Of a stretch of 64,000 nt of DNA, positions 10,969-20,073 are shown piece by piece. The DNA lies in contig CAZQNE010000016.1 in assembly GCA_964594535.1 (NCBI GenBank), forward strand, positions 11,599-75,598, in the 5' to 3' direction. The translations under genes were made by a program, and so were the position numbers. Under the pieces are notes generated by a model, which saw only the letters and a list, made by a program, of their open reading frames with translations, was not told the origin of the DNA and made no database searches. Each line of letters opens with the position of its first letter. Position 1 is the first letter of the stretch. The DNA is from Neolewinella sp964594535. GTDB taxonomy: Bacteria > Bacteroidota > Bacteroidia > Chitinophagales > Saprospiraceae.

Positions 10969-12162
10969 ATGGTGCGAACTCTACTTAGTGCGCTCGTCGC
11001 CTACCTAACCATTTGTACGACGCTACCGGTCTACGCTCAGGATCCCTTACGTCAACACTACCGCGGTCACGAGTCAGAATTTAACCCCGCCTATACCGGG
11101 CAGGTAGGAGCTACCCGGGTGGTTTTCGGAACCCGCAGTCAGTGGCGGGTAACCCAGAACGCCGTAGGTAGCGGTAGTGGATATTCCTCCCGGGTGATAA
11201 ACTACGAAGAGGCACTGCCCTGCTTATTTTTCGACTACGGCCTATTTGCGCGGGAACAAAACGCGGGTGAGGGCCAGCTTACCCATACCGAATTCGGGGG
11301 GAGGTTGGCGCTGGCCATACCCCTCACCAAACGGCGCAACGACCGGGCGCTTAATCTGCGGGTCGGCATGGCGCTGGCTCGCGGTCAACGCACGATCAAT
11401 TACGCCGGGCTCGTCTTTCTGGATCAACTCCACCCCATATTCGGGTTACTGGATGCGAACGGAAACGCGAACGCAAGCAGCGTACAACTCCATCAGGGCC
11501 GGAGCCCGTGGTTCACCGCTTCCAGTTTCGGCATAGCCCTGAAGGGCGGCGTACAGAACCGTCGCTACCGCCTGAATAACCGCCCCGTAACCTACGACTT
11601 CGGAGTGGCGGTACACAATTTCGCCGGCACCGTGAGTCGGGATCAGCGGCAGACCCAATCCCTCACCGGTCTGGATGCCAATCTGCGTGAACGCTGGGTG
11701 ATTAGCGGTAGCGCCGATATCGTACTGCGCAGGATCAAAAGAAAGTACTGGAGCCTGCACCCCCAATTGATGGTCCAGCAGCAGGCCGGGATGGGGTACC
11801 TGGAACTGGGGGCGGCCGTAAGCTACGACCGACACCTCGAGGTAGGCTTCTACCAGCACCTGGCCCGGAACGTAGGCGAGGCGGCTAACTGGTCCAGTCT
11901 GCGGCTCGGTATGGGCGGTTTGGTGGCGGGGGAGTACAACCGGGTCGATGTGGCACTGACCTATGCATTTCAGTACGGGGGGCTCAAAAATTTCGTGCGC
12001 GCGCCCTTCGAGTTGACGGCCATCTACAGCTTCGGGAAGAGCGTAAGCTGCCTGGCTACGGGGCAACCCAATGACTTCGTCAGTCGCAAGAGCGGCCAGA
12101 TCGAATGCTTCAATTTCGGCACCGCCCAGGGCCGTATTTACGACAATATATGGTTCGACTAG
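10969..12162 (+). CDS. PorP/SprF-family type IX secretion membrane protein
   Basis: 397 residues with a signal peptide (MVRTLLSALVAYLTICTTLPVYA) and the family-specific N-terminus QDPLRQHYRG...FNPAYTGQVGATR. The rest is a beta-barrel with alternating strands. PorP/SprF proteins anchor or help secrete type IX cargo carrying a type B C-terminal domain (SprF is needed for SprB in Flavobacterium). The immediately downstream 1452-residue protein has that domain, 18 bases away, so this is very likely its dedicated partner. The gene ends with a soluble tail (VSRKSGQIECFNFG) rather than a canonical aromatic strand end. Confidence 0.9.
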   Translation: MVRTLLSALVAYLTICTTLPVYAQDPLRQHYRGHESEFNPAYTGQVGATRVVFGTRSQWRVTQNAVGSGSGYSSRVINYEEALPCLFFDYGLFAREQNAGEGQLTHTEFGGRLALAIPLTKRRNDRALNLRVGMALARGQRTINYAGLVFLDQLHPIFGLLDANGNANASSVQLHQGRSPWFTASSFGIALKGGVQNRRYRLNNRPVTYDFGVAVHNFAGTVSRDQRQTQSLTGLDANLRERWVISGSADIVLRRIKRKYWSLHPQLMVQQQAGMGYLELGAAVSYDRHLEVGFYQHLARNVGEAANWSSLRLGMGGLVAGEYNRVDVALTYAFQYGGLKNFVRAPFELTAIYSFGKSVSCLATGQPNDFVSRKSGQIECFNFGTAQGRIYDNIWFD

Positions 12163-12180
12163 CCTGCTACTCATTATACT

Positions 12181-15100
12181 ATGTTCAGGATAATTCACCT
12201 TCACATTCTGTTGCTACTCGGCACCTGCGTCATCGCCCAGAATTCCACCTGTGGGGGTCGTGACTGCGGGCAAAACCAAGTCCGCCTGGTATACCGGGGA
12301 GGGGAAAGCGTATGTCAGGATGCTGGTTTTTCCCTAACCAACCTCAGCGAAGCCGGTTTGGACTCGATCGTCATCGATTGGGGTGACGGGCAGACGGAAA
12401 CGATCGGTAGCAAGGAGCGACCCAGCCACCGCTACCGCTCCCTGATCGCGCCCTGCGCCTCGGCCGTCGAGCGGACGATCCGCTACCGGGGCTACAAAAG
12501 TTGCGCGGCGGGCAGTAGCTGCTCGGAGGGGAGCCTTACCCTGAGGGTGGACCCGCCCCCGGTTGCTGACTTTTCCGCCCGTAGCGAGGTGTGCACCGGT
12601 ACGCTCGTGACGTTTTTCGAAGAGGCCTGCAACGAGGCGTTGGATAGTTACCGCTGGAATTTCGGAGATGGCACCACCAGCACGGGCGCCACCCCTACCC
12701 ATACCTTCACCGCCCCCGGTGAGTACGAAGTGACCCTTACCGTTTCGGGTAAAACGGGAGGATGTACTACGGCAACCGACCGGGCGAGCCGGAGGGTAAC
12801 CGTAGTAGAGGAACCGCAAACCGACTTCGTTATTGGCGATACCTCGCTGGTCAATTGCCTCGGAACTATCTACACCTTTGCCAACCGGTCGTCAGGCGGA
12901 ACGCAGATAAGCTGGTCGATCTCCAACCCCGAGAACTGGTCGTACACCGAACGCGGGATGGGGGCAGGCTCCGATAGTATTGCCGTGCAGTTCAATGCGG
13001 TAGGGGAGTATCTGGTGCGGCTGAACGGCCAGAATGCCTGCGGCAGCGAACGCAAGGATGTGTTTATCCGCGTCCGTTCCGCTCCGGTCCTTGAACTCGC
13101 GCCTATTCCGCGGGGATGTGACTCGGTGGTCATCGCTAGTCGGCAACTGGATTACCAGATCGGGGGGGAGTTCCGCGAACTGTTCTGGGTTTTTACCCAG
13201 GGACCAAAGAGGGATACCCTCTACGGGGATGATTTCGGTACTTACACTTATTTGACTGATGGTTCTTTAGACCTGAACGTCGTGAGTGTTTGTGGTACCC
13301 TGACCCGCAGCGTACCCATCACGGTACAGGTCCCGGAGCAAGCGGTCCTAATCTCTCCGAGTACCTTTTGTCGGACGAGCGGATCGACCGTACTGACTAC
13401 GGATCTTCCGGGGGGAAGTTGGGCGGGGCCCGGGGTGACGGACAGTGAGTCAGGGCTTTTTCAGCCGGGTGAAGTCGGTCCTGGAACGACAGAGGTGACG
13501 TACACGCTCCAAAATGGAGTATGCCTGGTCGATACAAGCTACCGGCTCGATATTATCGAGGGGGCGGAAGTCAGCGTGGTGGATACGAACCTGTGTAGTA
13601 ACGATGTGGCAGTACAACTCGTGGCGCGGCCCGAAGGGGGAATCTGGGCAGGTTCGGGCATACGCGACCCGGCTACGGGCCTCTTTGACCCCGCTTCCAC
13701 CGGCCCGGGGCGGTACCGTATCGACTATACCTATACCGACCCCAATGGGTGTACGAACCAGCAGAGCGCTCAGGTAACGGTAGTGCCTCCACCGGCGATC
13801 AGTGGTTTGGATAGTGTAGTCGTATGCGCAATTGACGCGGAGGTCAATCTGCAGAACCTAGCCCGCCTATCGGCGAACGATACCACCGGGAGTTTTTCCT
13901 TCACCCGCAACGGAAATGCGGTTGCGGGGGGCATCATCAATCCCGTGACGGACTTTTCCGGCCCCGGCACGTACGCTGTCGATTACCACTACCGAGCCCG
14001 TGGATGCGAGGTAAGCGGCACCGTAGTCGTTTTAATCCCCGCGGACACGCAAGTTCGGATCGACGGCCCCCCGACTGTCTGCCTATCCGACCAATTGGTG
14101 AAGCTATCAGCCAATCTACCCGGCGGTATCTGGTCCGGGCCCGGCATCAACCCACTTACCGGAGCCATTACGACCCGAAGTGCCGGAGCGGGGGCTCATA
14201 CCTATCGGTACACCTTTGCGAGTGGGCAAGCGTGCGAGCAGACGCAGCAGGTTACGCTACGGATCGAAGATGCGGCGACCGGGATCGACGCCGGCCCGGA
14301 TCAACTGGTGTGCGCGGATTCGGTAGCTACCCTAACCCTTACCGGCGCCAGCCCGGTGGGAGGTAGCTGGTCGGGGCCGGCGCTCACCGACAGCATCGTC
14401 GATCTGGGGCGGTTACCCCCGGACTCGGCCTACCTGTATACCTACCGTTTCACTACTCCCTCAGGGTGCTCGGCGGAGGCGAATCGGACGATCGTATACG
14501 GTAGGAGCCCGGAGCCCGCGTTTGCCGGTCCCGATTCAGTATGCGTGAATGAACCGTTTACCCTGACCCCTTCCGCGTCGAACGTAAGCTACCGGTACTC
14601 CTTCGGTGATGGTTCGGAATCCACGGAACCCGAGCCAACTTACCGCTATACGGAGGGCGATCGGGTGGCGGAACAAAGCCTGACCGTGCGGACGGCATTC
14701 GGTTGTGTGGCTACCGCGCGTCGGTCGGTTGCCGTGATCGGTTTGCCAATGGCCGAATTCGTACTCGACAGCACCGCGGGCTGTGCCCCCTTCATGGTGG
14801 AGCTCGCCGATCCCGGTATCGGTGCCCTTCGCTCGTATTATTTATTAGGTGCCGATACCGTTGAACTGGCGAACAGTCGTTCCCTGATAATCAACAGTTT
14901 GTCCCGGGATACTACGGTTCGCGTCACGCTAGTCAACGAAAACAGGTGTGGCACCGCCCGGAAAACGGAAATGATTACCGTACGCCCCACCCCGGAAGCT
15001 GACTTTGCCGTGGTGGACGGCCGTGGCTGTAGTCCCTTCGTGCCGAACATTGTCAATACCAGCTTCGGCAATGCAACCTCCTTTACGTGGGATTTCGGAA

Positions 15101-16539
15101 ATGGGCAAACGGTACGGGGACAAGACCCAGAGATACCCGCTTTTGAGAATTCTACGGACACCCTTCGCTATTACCCCATCCGCCTGACTGCCCGCAACGA
15201 ATGTGGCGTGGATACCTTCGAGGACCGGATAGCCGTGCTACCCCCGGATATTCGTGCGGTTATCGACCTGGATACCCCTTCGGGTTGCGCTCCCCTTACC
15301 GTGCGGCCCCGTAGTCGCTCTACCCGGATCGCGTCGGTGGACTGGACGGTACTAAACGAGGCCGGCCGGCAGGTAGCGACCGCCTCCGGCGATACATCGG
15401 AATTCACGCTAGCCGCCGCGGGCCGATACCGGATCGTCCTGCGGGCGGACGCCTGCGGTATGTCCACCGATACAGTAGTGGTGACCGTAGCCGAAAGTCC
15501 GCCCGTTGCATTACTCTTCCCCGACGCCGCCTGCGCGGGTGTCCCGACCCAGCTGAGCTACCGTGCCGAAGGGCTGACGAATATTTTCTGGGACTTCGGT
15601 GATGTTGGTAGTAGTGACCGTGCCGACCCTTCGGTCACCTTTCCCACCGGAGGAAACTATCCCGTCGCATTCACCGCATTCGAACCCACTACGGGCTGTG
15701 AACTACATATCGACACGAGCCTGACCGCGGTACCCCCGCCGCAGGCTTCCTTTAGTATGCCGCCGCCCGTGGTGTGCCAGCCCTACCGCTTACAACTTAC
15801 TGCCCGGAACACGGAAGCTACCCGTTACAGGTGGTACCTGAACAATGAGCCCGTCAGAACTACCGGTCGACGGTTGGACACCCTGCTTAGCGAGACTGGA
15901 GTGTATTCCGTTTCGCTGGTGGCAGCGAACCGGGACTTGTGCCGCGACTCACTTTTCGTTCCCGAGGTTGTTGAAGTGGAACCCCAACCGGTCGCTGCCT
16001 TCAGTGCCCTGGTCAATCAGGATGTTGGGCGGGGCGGTGACGTAAGCTTCGAAAATCTGAGCACGGGTGCGTTTTCCTACCGGTGGCAATTCGGAGATTC
16101 TACTACCAGTAGAAACCGGGCCCCCGTACACTACTACCGGGGCAGCGGCCCGTATTCGGTACAGTTAATCGCTACGGCCACGTACGCCGGCGGCTTCAGT
16201 TGCAGCGATACTACCGCCCGGGTCGTACGGCCCGAGGGTCTGGGTCGCTTCTACGTACCCACCGCCCTGTCCCCCGACTCCGGCACGCCCGAGGTTCGCC
16301 TCTGGGGGGCTAAGGGCAATGACGTTAGCGCTTACACCCTGGAGGTCTTTAGCCCCTACGGCCAGCGCATCTTTTTTACCGATGAAGTGGAGGACGGTCA
16401 GCCCGCGGGACGGTGGGACGGCATGTTACCGGATGGGGAAACGCCCGCTATGCTCGGCACCTACACGTGGCGGGCCCGGGTAAGCTTTGTCGATGGTACT
16501 ACCGACAATCAGCTCGGTACCGTGACCCTGATCCGCTAG
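12181..16539 (+). CDS. Giant PKD-domain surface protein with type IX (type B, CHU_C) sorting domain
   Basis: 1452 residues: signal peptide MFRIIHLHILLLLGTCVIAQ; at least five PKD-like domains marked by YRWNFGDGTT, RYSFGDGSES, FTWDFGNGQT, IFWDFGDVGS and YRWQFGDSTT; and between them four Ig-like modules sharing GGxWxGPGI/V-type cores (GGSWAGPGV, GGIWAGSGI, GGIWSGPGI, GGSWSGPAL). The last 95 residues (RFYVPTALSPDSGTPE ... VFSPYGQRIFFTDE ... GTYTWRARVSFVDG) match the gliding-motility-associated C-terminal domain used as a type B signal. It is probably an exported adhesin or filament; no enzyme domain is visible. Its TAG shares the CTAG palindrome with the stop codon of the convergent neighbour. 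Confidence 0.9.
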   Translation: MFRIIHLHILLLLGTCVIAQNSTCGGRDCGQNQVRLVYRGGESVCQDAGFSLTNLSEAGLDSIVIDWGDGQTETIGSKERPSHRYRSLIAPCASAVERTIRYRGYKSCAAGSSCSEGSLTLRVDPPPVADFSARSEVCTGTLVTFFEEACNEALDSYRWNFGDGTTSTGATPTHTFTAPGEYEVTLTVSGKTGGCTTATDRASRRVTVVEEPQTDFVIGDTSLVNCLGTIYTFANRSSGGTQISWSISNPENWSYTERGMGAGSDSIAVQFNAVGEYLVRLNGQNACGSERKDVFIRVRSAPVLELAPIPRGCDSVVIASRQLDYQIGGEFRELFWVFTQGPKRDTLYGDDFGTYTYLTDGSLDLNVVSVCGTLTRSVPITVQVPEQAVLISPSTFCRTSGSTVLTTDLPGGSWAGPGVTDSESGLFQPGEVGPGTTEVTYTLQNGVCLVDTSYRLDIIEGAEVSVVDTNLCSNDVAVQLVARPEGGIWAGSGIRDPATGLFDPASTGPGRYRIDYTYTDPNGCTNQQSAQVTVVPPPAISGLDSVVVCAIDAEVNLQNLARLSANDTTGSFSFTRNGNAVAGGIINPVTDFSGPGTYAVDYHYRARGCEVSGTVVVLIPADTQVRIDGPPTVCLSDQLVKLSANLPGGIWSGPGINPLTGAITTRSAGAGAHTYRYTFASGQACEQTQQVTLRIEDAATGIDAGPDQLVCADSVATLTLTGASPVGGSWSGPALTDSIVDLGRLPPDSAYLYTYRFTTPSGCSAEANRTIVYGRSPEPAFAGPDSVCVNEPFTLTPSASNVSYRYSFGDGSESTEPEPTYRYTEGDRVAEQSLTVRTAFGCVATARRSVAVIGLPMAEFVLDSTAGCAPFMVELADPGIGALRSYYLLGADTVELANSRSLIINSLSRDTTVRVTLVNENRCGTARKTEMITVRPTPEADFAVVDGRGCSPFVPNIVNTSFGNATSFTWDFGNGQTVRGQDPEIPAFENSTDTLRYYPIRLTARNECGVDTFEDRIAVLPPDIRAVIDLDTPSGCAPLTVRPRSRSTRIASVDWTVLNEAGRQVATASGDTSEFTLAAAGRYRIVLRADACGMSTDTVVVTVAESPPVALLFPDAACAGVPTQLSYRAEGLTNIFWDFGDVGSSDRADPSVTFPTGGNYPVAFTAFEPTTGCELHIDTSLTAVPPPQASFSMPPPVVCQPYRLQLTARNTEATRYRWYLNNEPVRTTGRRLDTLLSETGVYSVSLVAANRDLCRDSLFVPEVVEVEPQPVAAFSALVNQDVGRGGDVSFENLSTGAFSYRWQFGDSTTSRNRAPVHYYRGSGPYSVQLIATATYAGGFSCSDTTARVVRPEGLGRFYVPTALSPDSGTPEVRLWGAKGNDVSAYTLEVFSPYGQRIFFTDEVEDGQPAGRWDGMLPDGETPAMLGTYTWRARVSFVDGTTDNQLGTVTLIR

Positions 16540-17114
16540 TTGGCCCGATCCCCGCCCAGGTAGCGAAAACTTTCGAAAAACCGATCCGTAGCGTCGCCAA
16601 GTCCCCGTCCGTTCAGGGAGAACGTCTTGAGCTCGTAGTAGCGGCGGTCGGCCAGAAAAGCGAGCGTCCGTGCGGAAGCCTCCCCGTCCCGGTAGTTGAT
16701 CCGCCAGAGCCGCCCCGGAAACCCCAGAACGGTACGCGGCGTGGCGTACACCACCTCGCCGCCCAGGGCCTCGGCCGCCGATTCCTCGGTCGTCAGCAGG
16801 AACTCCTCGATTAAACCGGTACTGTCCGCCGGCAGCGCCCCCGGTGGGTAGTCGACGTAGCTTAGCACGTAGATGAGGTTCTCCGGATTCTCTTCCTCCG
16901 GGGCTTTATAAAAGAAGGTGTGGTAGAGTTGCTTTCCCACCGCCGTCGCGAGGGTGTCCGTACGGTGGTCGAGCGGACCGGGAACGGAGAGGCCGAAGCG
17001 ACCGTCCAGGTCGTCGATCGTCTGCCAGCGTACCCGCTCCTCCAGCGACTGCCGGGGGGTATCCTGGGCCAGGACCGGGAAGGAAACGAAAAGCAGGAAA
17101 AGGGGGAACCACAT
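16536..17114 (-). CDS. Secreted protein of unknown function
   Basis: 192 residues from ATG 17114, chosen because MWFPLFLLFVSFPVLAQ is a signal peptide; an upstream alternative start would put a polar segment first. The mature part contains FGLSVPGPLDHRTDTLATAVG, YVLSYVDYPPGALP, an alpha-helical middle and a C-terminal FFESFRYLGG. I recognise no named family, although the layout (a quantity compared with a surface or flux over time, ending FxxSFRxL) is like small periplasmic proteins common in Bacteroidota. It lies 35 bases downstream of the amidohydrolase stop and may be cotranscribed with it. Confidence 0.75.
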   Translation of the reverse strand: MWFPLFLLFVSFPVLAQDTPRQSLEERVRWQTIDDLDGRFGLSVPGPLDHRTDTLATAVGKQLYHTFFYKAPEEENPENLIYVLSYVDYPPGALPADSTGLIEEFLLTTEESAAEALGGEVVYATPRTVLGFPGRLWRINYRDGEASARTLAFLADRRYYELKTFSLNGRGLGDATDRFFESFRYLGGDRAN

Positions 17115-17149
17115 AGCATACAGACAACCGAAAACAGGCCCGGGTTGGC

Positions 17150-18176
17150 TCACGCGAGTCGCTGCACCCGCGCCTTTGGGCCGACGACGAAAGTTTCCGG
17201 GCCCGAGCCGGTGAGATTGGACAGGGCCAGCAATCCGGGCCGCTTGCCGGGCTGAAGACTACCCAGTTCGTCGTCCATCTGCAGGGCCTCGGCCCCGTTT
17301 AGCGTAGCCCAGCGCAGCAGTTTGTCGAAGGGCACGAAACTTTGGTAGCGGCTGATGACTTTCAGTTCCTCCAGCACGTCGAGCTGCCAGTTGGAGGTCA
17401 GACTATCCGTGCCGATGCAGACCTTCGCCCCCGTATTCAGGAAACGTTCGTAGCGCGGCAGGCGATTCTCGATGTACAGGTTGGCGTTGGGGCAGGTGGC
17501 CCAGTATACGCCGTTCTCGGCCCAGGCTTCGGCGGCCAGGATGGCCGTTTCCGTTGTCAGGGTATTGTGCACGAAGATGGTCCGTTTGTTGGGGTCCATC
17601 CGCTGCATGGCGTGAAAGATGGAGGGGGTACCGGGGGCGGTGAAGCCATCCAGCTTCGCCCCGAAGCCGGTGAAGAAGTCCCGGAACGGCCCCCCACCCG
17701 TTTGAAACAGCTCGTCTTCCGCGGCCGTTTCCTGGTTGTGGATACTGACGGTTTCGTAACCCGTATTCAGGCCATTGATGCGCGCATACAGCGGATCGCT
17801 CACGGTGTAGGGAGCGTGGGGGACGGCACTCTTCGGTCCCGGCTGCCCGGCGTAGACCCGCTCGTACAGGTCAAAGCTCACTTCGGCCCGGTCCGGCTGC
17901 AGGAAGTCGAACATCTCCACGAAGCTGTAGTAGCGGATCGGACTACTTGCCTTGGTTGCGGCCGTGTCGAGTTTGTTGCAGATATCCCCTACGGCCTGAA
18001 TGCCGTTNNNNNNNNNNNNNNNNNNNNNNNNNNNNNNNNNNNNNNNNNNNNNNNNNNNNNNNNNNNNNNNNNNNNNNNNNNNNNNNNNNNNNNNNNNNNN
18101 NNNNNNNTTCCACGACCCCGTTACGGATGGGCGGGCTGCTAATGGGATACACGTAGTCGGCGGTATAGAACGGCAT
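17150..18176 (-). CDS. Amidohydrolase family protein (ATZ/TRZ-type deaminase-like), interrupted by a scaffold gap
   Basis: The N-terminus is ATG 18176 (MPFYTADYVYPISSPPIRNG); the remainder resumes after the gap with GIQAVGDICN and runs to TGA 17150. The 100 N are a fixed-length placeholder, so the apparent frame change across it is meaningless and this should not be called a pseudogene. After the gap the metal and substrate residues are VPHAPYTVS, IFVHNTLTTE and the GTDSLTSN aspartate. The first metal motif (HxH) must lie inside the gap. The family includes SAH/MTA, guanine and aminodeoxyfutalosine deaminases; which one this is cannot be decided here. Confidence 0.8.
18008..18107. other. Scaffold gap (100 N) inside the amidohydrolase gene
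   Basis: Exactly 100 unknown bases. The flanks share no visible overlap and no repeat, unlike the second gap, so real sequence is probably missing: the segment encoding the N-terminal metal-binding motif. Confidence 0.99.
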
Positions 18177-18208
18177 GGTCGGAACGGGATAAGCCGCGAA
18201 AGTACGGC

Positions 18209-20035
18209 CTACTCCCCGCCGCTGAACCCGACCTCAATCACGGGGTCCTCCCCCGGATAATAGGCCGGCACGTCGAGTTGGAGGCGCTTCAGTCCCGGCA
18301 CCTGCATATCGTAGGGTAGGGGGGGCGGGTCGAGTTGCACGACCGAAAACCGGAGACCACTGGGTTGAACGATGGTCATCCGCAGCCGCTTACCGTCCTG
18401 ACGGAGGATGGCCCCGTTATCCGTTAGTTCGACCTCCGCCCGGGTCAGCATCCGCCAGCTCACGCGTTCGGTTTGTTCCGCCAGGGCAAGCGAGTCCGTT
18501 ACGGTAAAGGAGCGGGGCCCCGTTTTGGTGAAGGTACGCCGTGCCCCGTCCAGGAAGTCTCCGAATACGGGGGCCATATCCACCGCGAACGTCCGCTCGT
18601 CGATCTTGTGCAGGGCGGCGAAGCCGTCCACCCGGTGGAGGCTGTCGTTGACCGTCAGGGTATTGTGGTTGTAGTTGTTCTTCGAAATCAGCGTCCAGCG
18701 TTGGGCGTTCTGGTCTTTCCCCCAGAGTTGAAAACCGATCTGTTCGAGGGCGTTGTAGGGCTGGCTACCGAGATCGTGGGCCCAGCGTACCCCGTCCAGG
18801 TCGAAGACAAAGCTCCCGGCATCGAGGTTACCGTGGTTGATACTGCCCCGCCCCCCCTTTCCGGCCAGGAAGAAGGAAGGGTCCACGGCATCCCGTAGCG
18901 TGAATACGGGGTTTATGCCCTGCCCGGTCCACACCAGGGGGGGGCGGCCCCCGGAAGGTCCCGCGTACTCCGCGATCCAGATCAGGGCCAGGGGGGCTAG
19001 CCGCGACCGCTTTTCCGTCCCGGCGTACACGGTCCGCAGCGCGTCCGGGCGGTACAGGCTAGGGGTCTGGTCCCGCAGTGCGAACCAGGCCATCAGTTCC
19101 GCCGCCCCCGCCGCGGAGTTCGCGCTGTTGTCACCGTAATTGAACCGGAGCCCGCTCGGGGAATGACTGACCAGGTTGAAGGTCGCGCTACCCAGGAAGC
19201 CGGGGTACTCGGCCAGCCCGTAGTCCGATCCGAGGGCCGTACGCAGCAGTTCGGAAGTCACCACGGAGTAGGCCGTACCGTACGCCCAGTAGCCCGGCCC
19301 CTCCGGGTAGGCCCCGTCGGGGGCGTAGGACCGCAGGGCCAGCGGAATTTTCTCGAGTGCGCGGTGGATGGCGCGCCCGGCCATTTCGGGATGGCGTTCG
19401 GCCAGCACGAGGGCGGCGGCCACCGTGCCCCCGTGGCAGACCTGGTTCCAGTTGTGTTCGCTGTCCACCCACCAGTGCCCCTTATCTAGGGCCGGTTGCA
19501 GGGCATGGTCGTGCAGTGCGGTCAGGGCAGCTTCCCGGGTACCGGTGGAGAAACGATCGCCACACCAGTCGACGGCCAGGGAGACGGCGAGCGCCATTTC
19601 GGCCACGTCGAGAAAGTGGGAGGGGTTCCAGTCTTTGAATGCAGTGAGCTGGGCTACTTCCTCCTCCAGTCTGGTCAGATACCGGTCGTCCTCCTCAACG
19701 AGAAAGACCAGGGCCAGGGTAGTAGTCCGCCGCAGGGCTTCCCGGCTCACGCCGAGCAGGCGACGGCCCTCGAGTTCCCGATCCAGTAGCGGTTCGTCGA
19801 GTAAGTCCCGGGCATCCGCGCGGATGCCCCGGTAGTACCCCGCGTAGTCCGGGTCGCTTGCGATTCGCTCCCGCACCCGCCGCAACCGATCCGGGGTGAG
19901 GACCAGCCGCGGGTGCAGTGCGGGGAGGGCCTCCGTCCAGCCGATCGTATCGAAAGGTTGGAGGGGAAGGGGGGCGGGGAGTTGGGATTGGGCGGTCAAC
20001 AGGAGGGGAAGGAGCAGGGGGAGAAGCGGGCGCAT
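18209..20035 (-). CDS. Secreted heparinase II/III-family polysaccharide lyase-like protein
   Basis: 608 residues. A signal peptide (MRPLLPLLLPLLLTAQ) is followed by an (alpha/alpha) toroid domain with PRLVLTPDRLRRVRERI, WNPSHFLDVAEMALA, HNWNQVCHGGTVAAAL and YPEGPGYWAYGTAY, then a beta-sandwich with NHGNLDAGSFVFDLDGVRWAHDLG, and NNYNHNTLTVND. These are the conserved features of heparinase II/III and alginate-lyase-like PL families, including the Asn/His/Tyr residues used for uronate cleavage. The substrate is unknown; alginate oligomers or another acidic polysaccharide are equally plausible. It is transcribed divergently from the trehalase gene across only 38 bases. Confidence 0.85.
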   Translation of the reverse strand: MRPLLPLLLPLLLTAQSQLPAPLPLQPFDTIGWTEALPALHPRLVLTPDRLRRVRERIASDPDYAGYYRGIRADARDLLDEPLLDRELEGRRLLGVSREALRRTTTLALVFLVEEDDRYLTRLEEEVAQLTAFKDWNPSHFLDVAEMALAVSLAVDWCGDRFSTGTREAALTALHDHALQPALDKGHWWVDSEHNWNQVCHGGTVAAALVLAERHPEMAGRAIHRALEKIPLALRSYAPDGAYPEGPGYWAYGTAYSVVTSELLRTALGSDYGLAEYPGFLGSATFNLVSHSPSGLRFNYGDNSANSAAGAAELMAWFALRDQTPSLYRPDALRTVYAGTEKRSRLAPLALIWIAEYAGPSGGRPPLVWTGQGINPVFTLRDAVDPSFFLAGKGGRGSINHGNLDAGSFVFDLDGVRWAHDLGSQPYNALEQIGFQLWGKDQNAQRWTLISKNNYNHNTLTVNDSLHRVDGFAALHKIDERTFAVDMAPVFGDFLDGARRTFTKTGPRSFTVTDSLALAEQTERVSWRMLTRAEVELTDNGAILRQDGKRLRMTIVQPSGLRFSVVQLDPPPLPYDMQVPGLKRLQLDVPAYYPGEDPVIEVGFSGGE

Positions 20036-20038
20036 GGT

Positions 20039-20054
20039 AAATAATACGTTATTT
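20039..20054. promoter_or_regulatory. AT-rich palindrome in the heparinase/trehalase divergent promoter
   Basis: AAATAA (20039-20044) and TTATTT (20049-20054) are perfect inverted repeats around TACG. They lie in the 38-base interval between the two divergent start codons (20035 and 20074), a notable AT island in GC-rich surroundings. A shared operator or overlapping -10 regions are both possible; no regulator gene adjoins. Confidence 0.4.
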
Positions 20055-20073
20055 GTCCGGTAAACTTACACGT

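Noticed and set aside
18008..18176. Frameshifted amidohydrolase pseudogene
   Set aside because: The frame change coincides with a fixed 100-N gap of unknown true length; both flanks encode normal family sequence.
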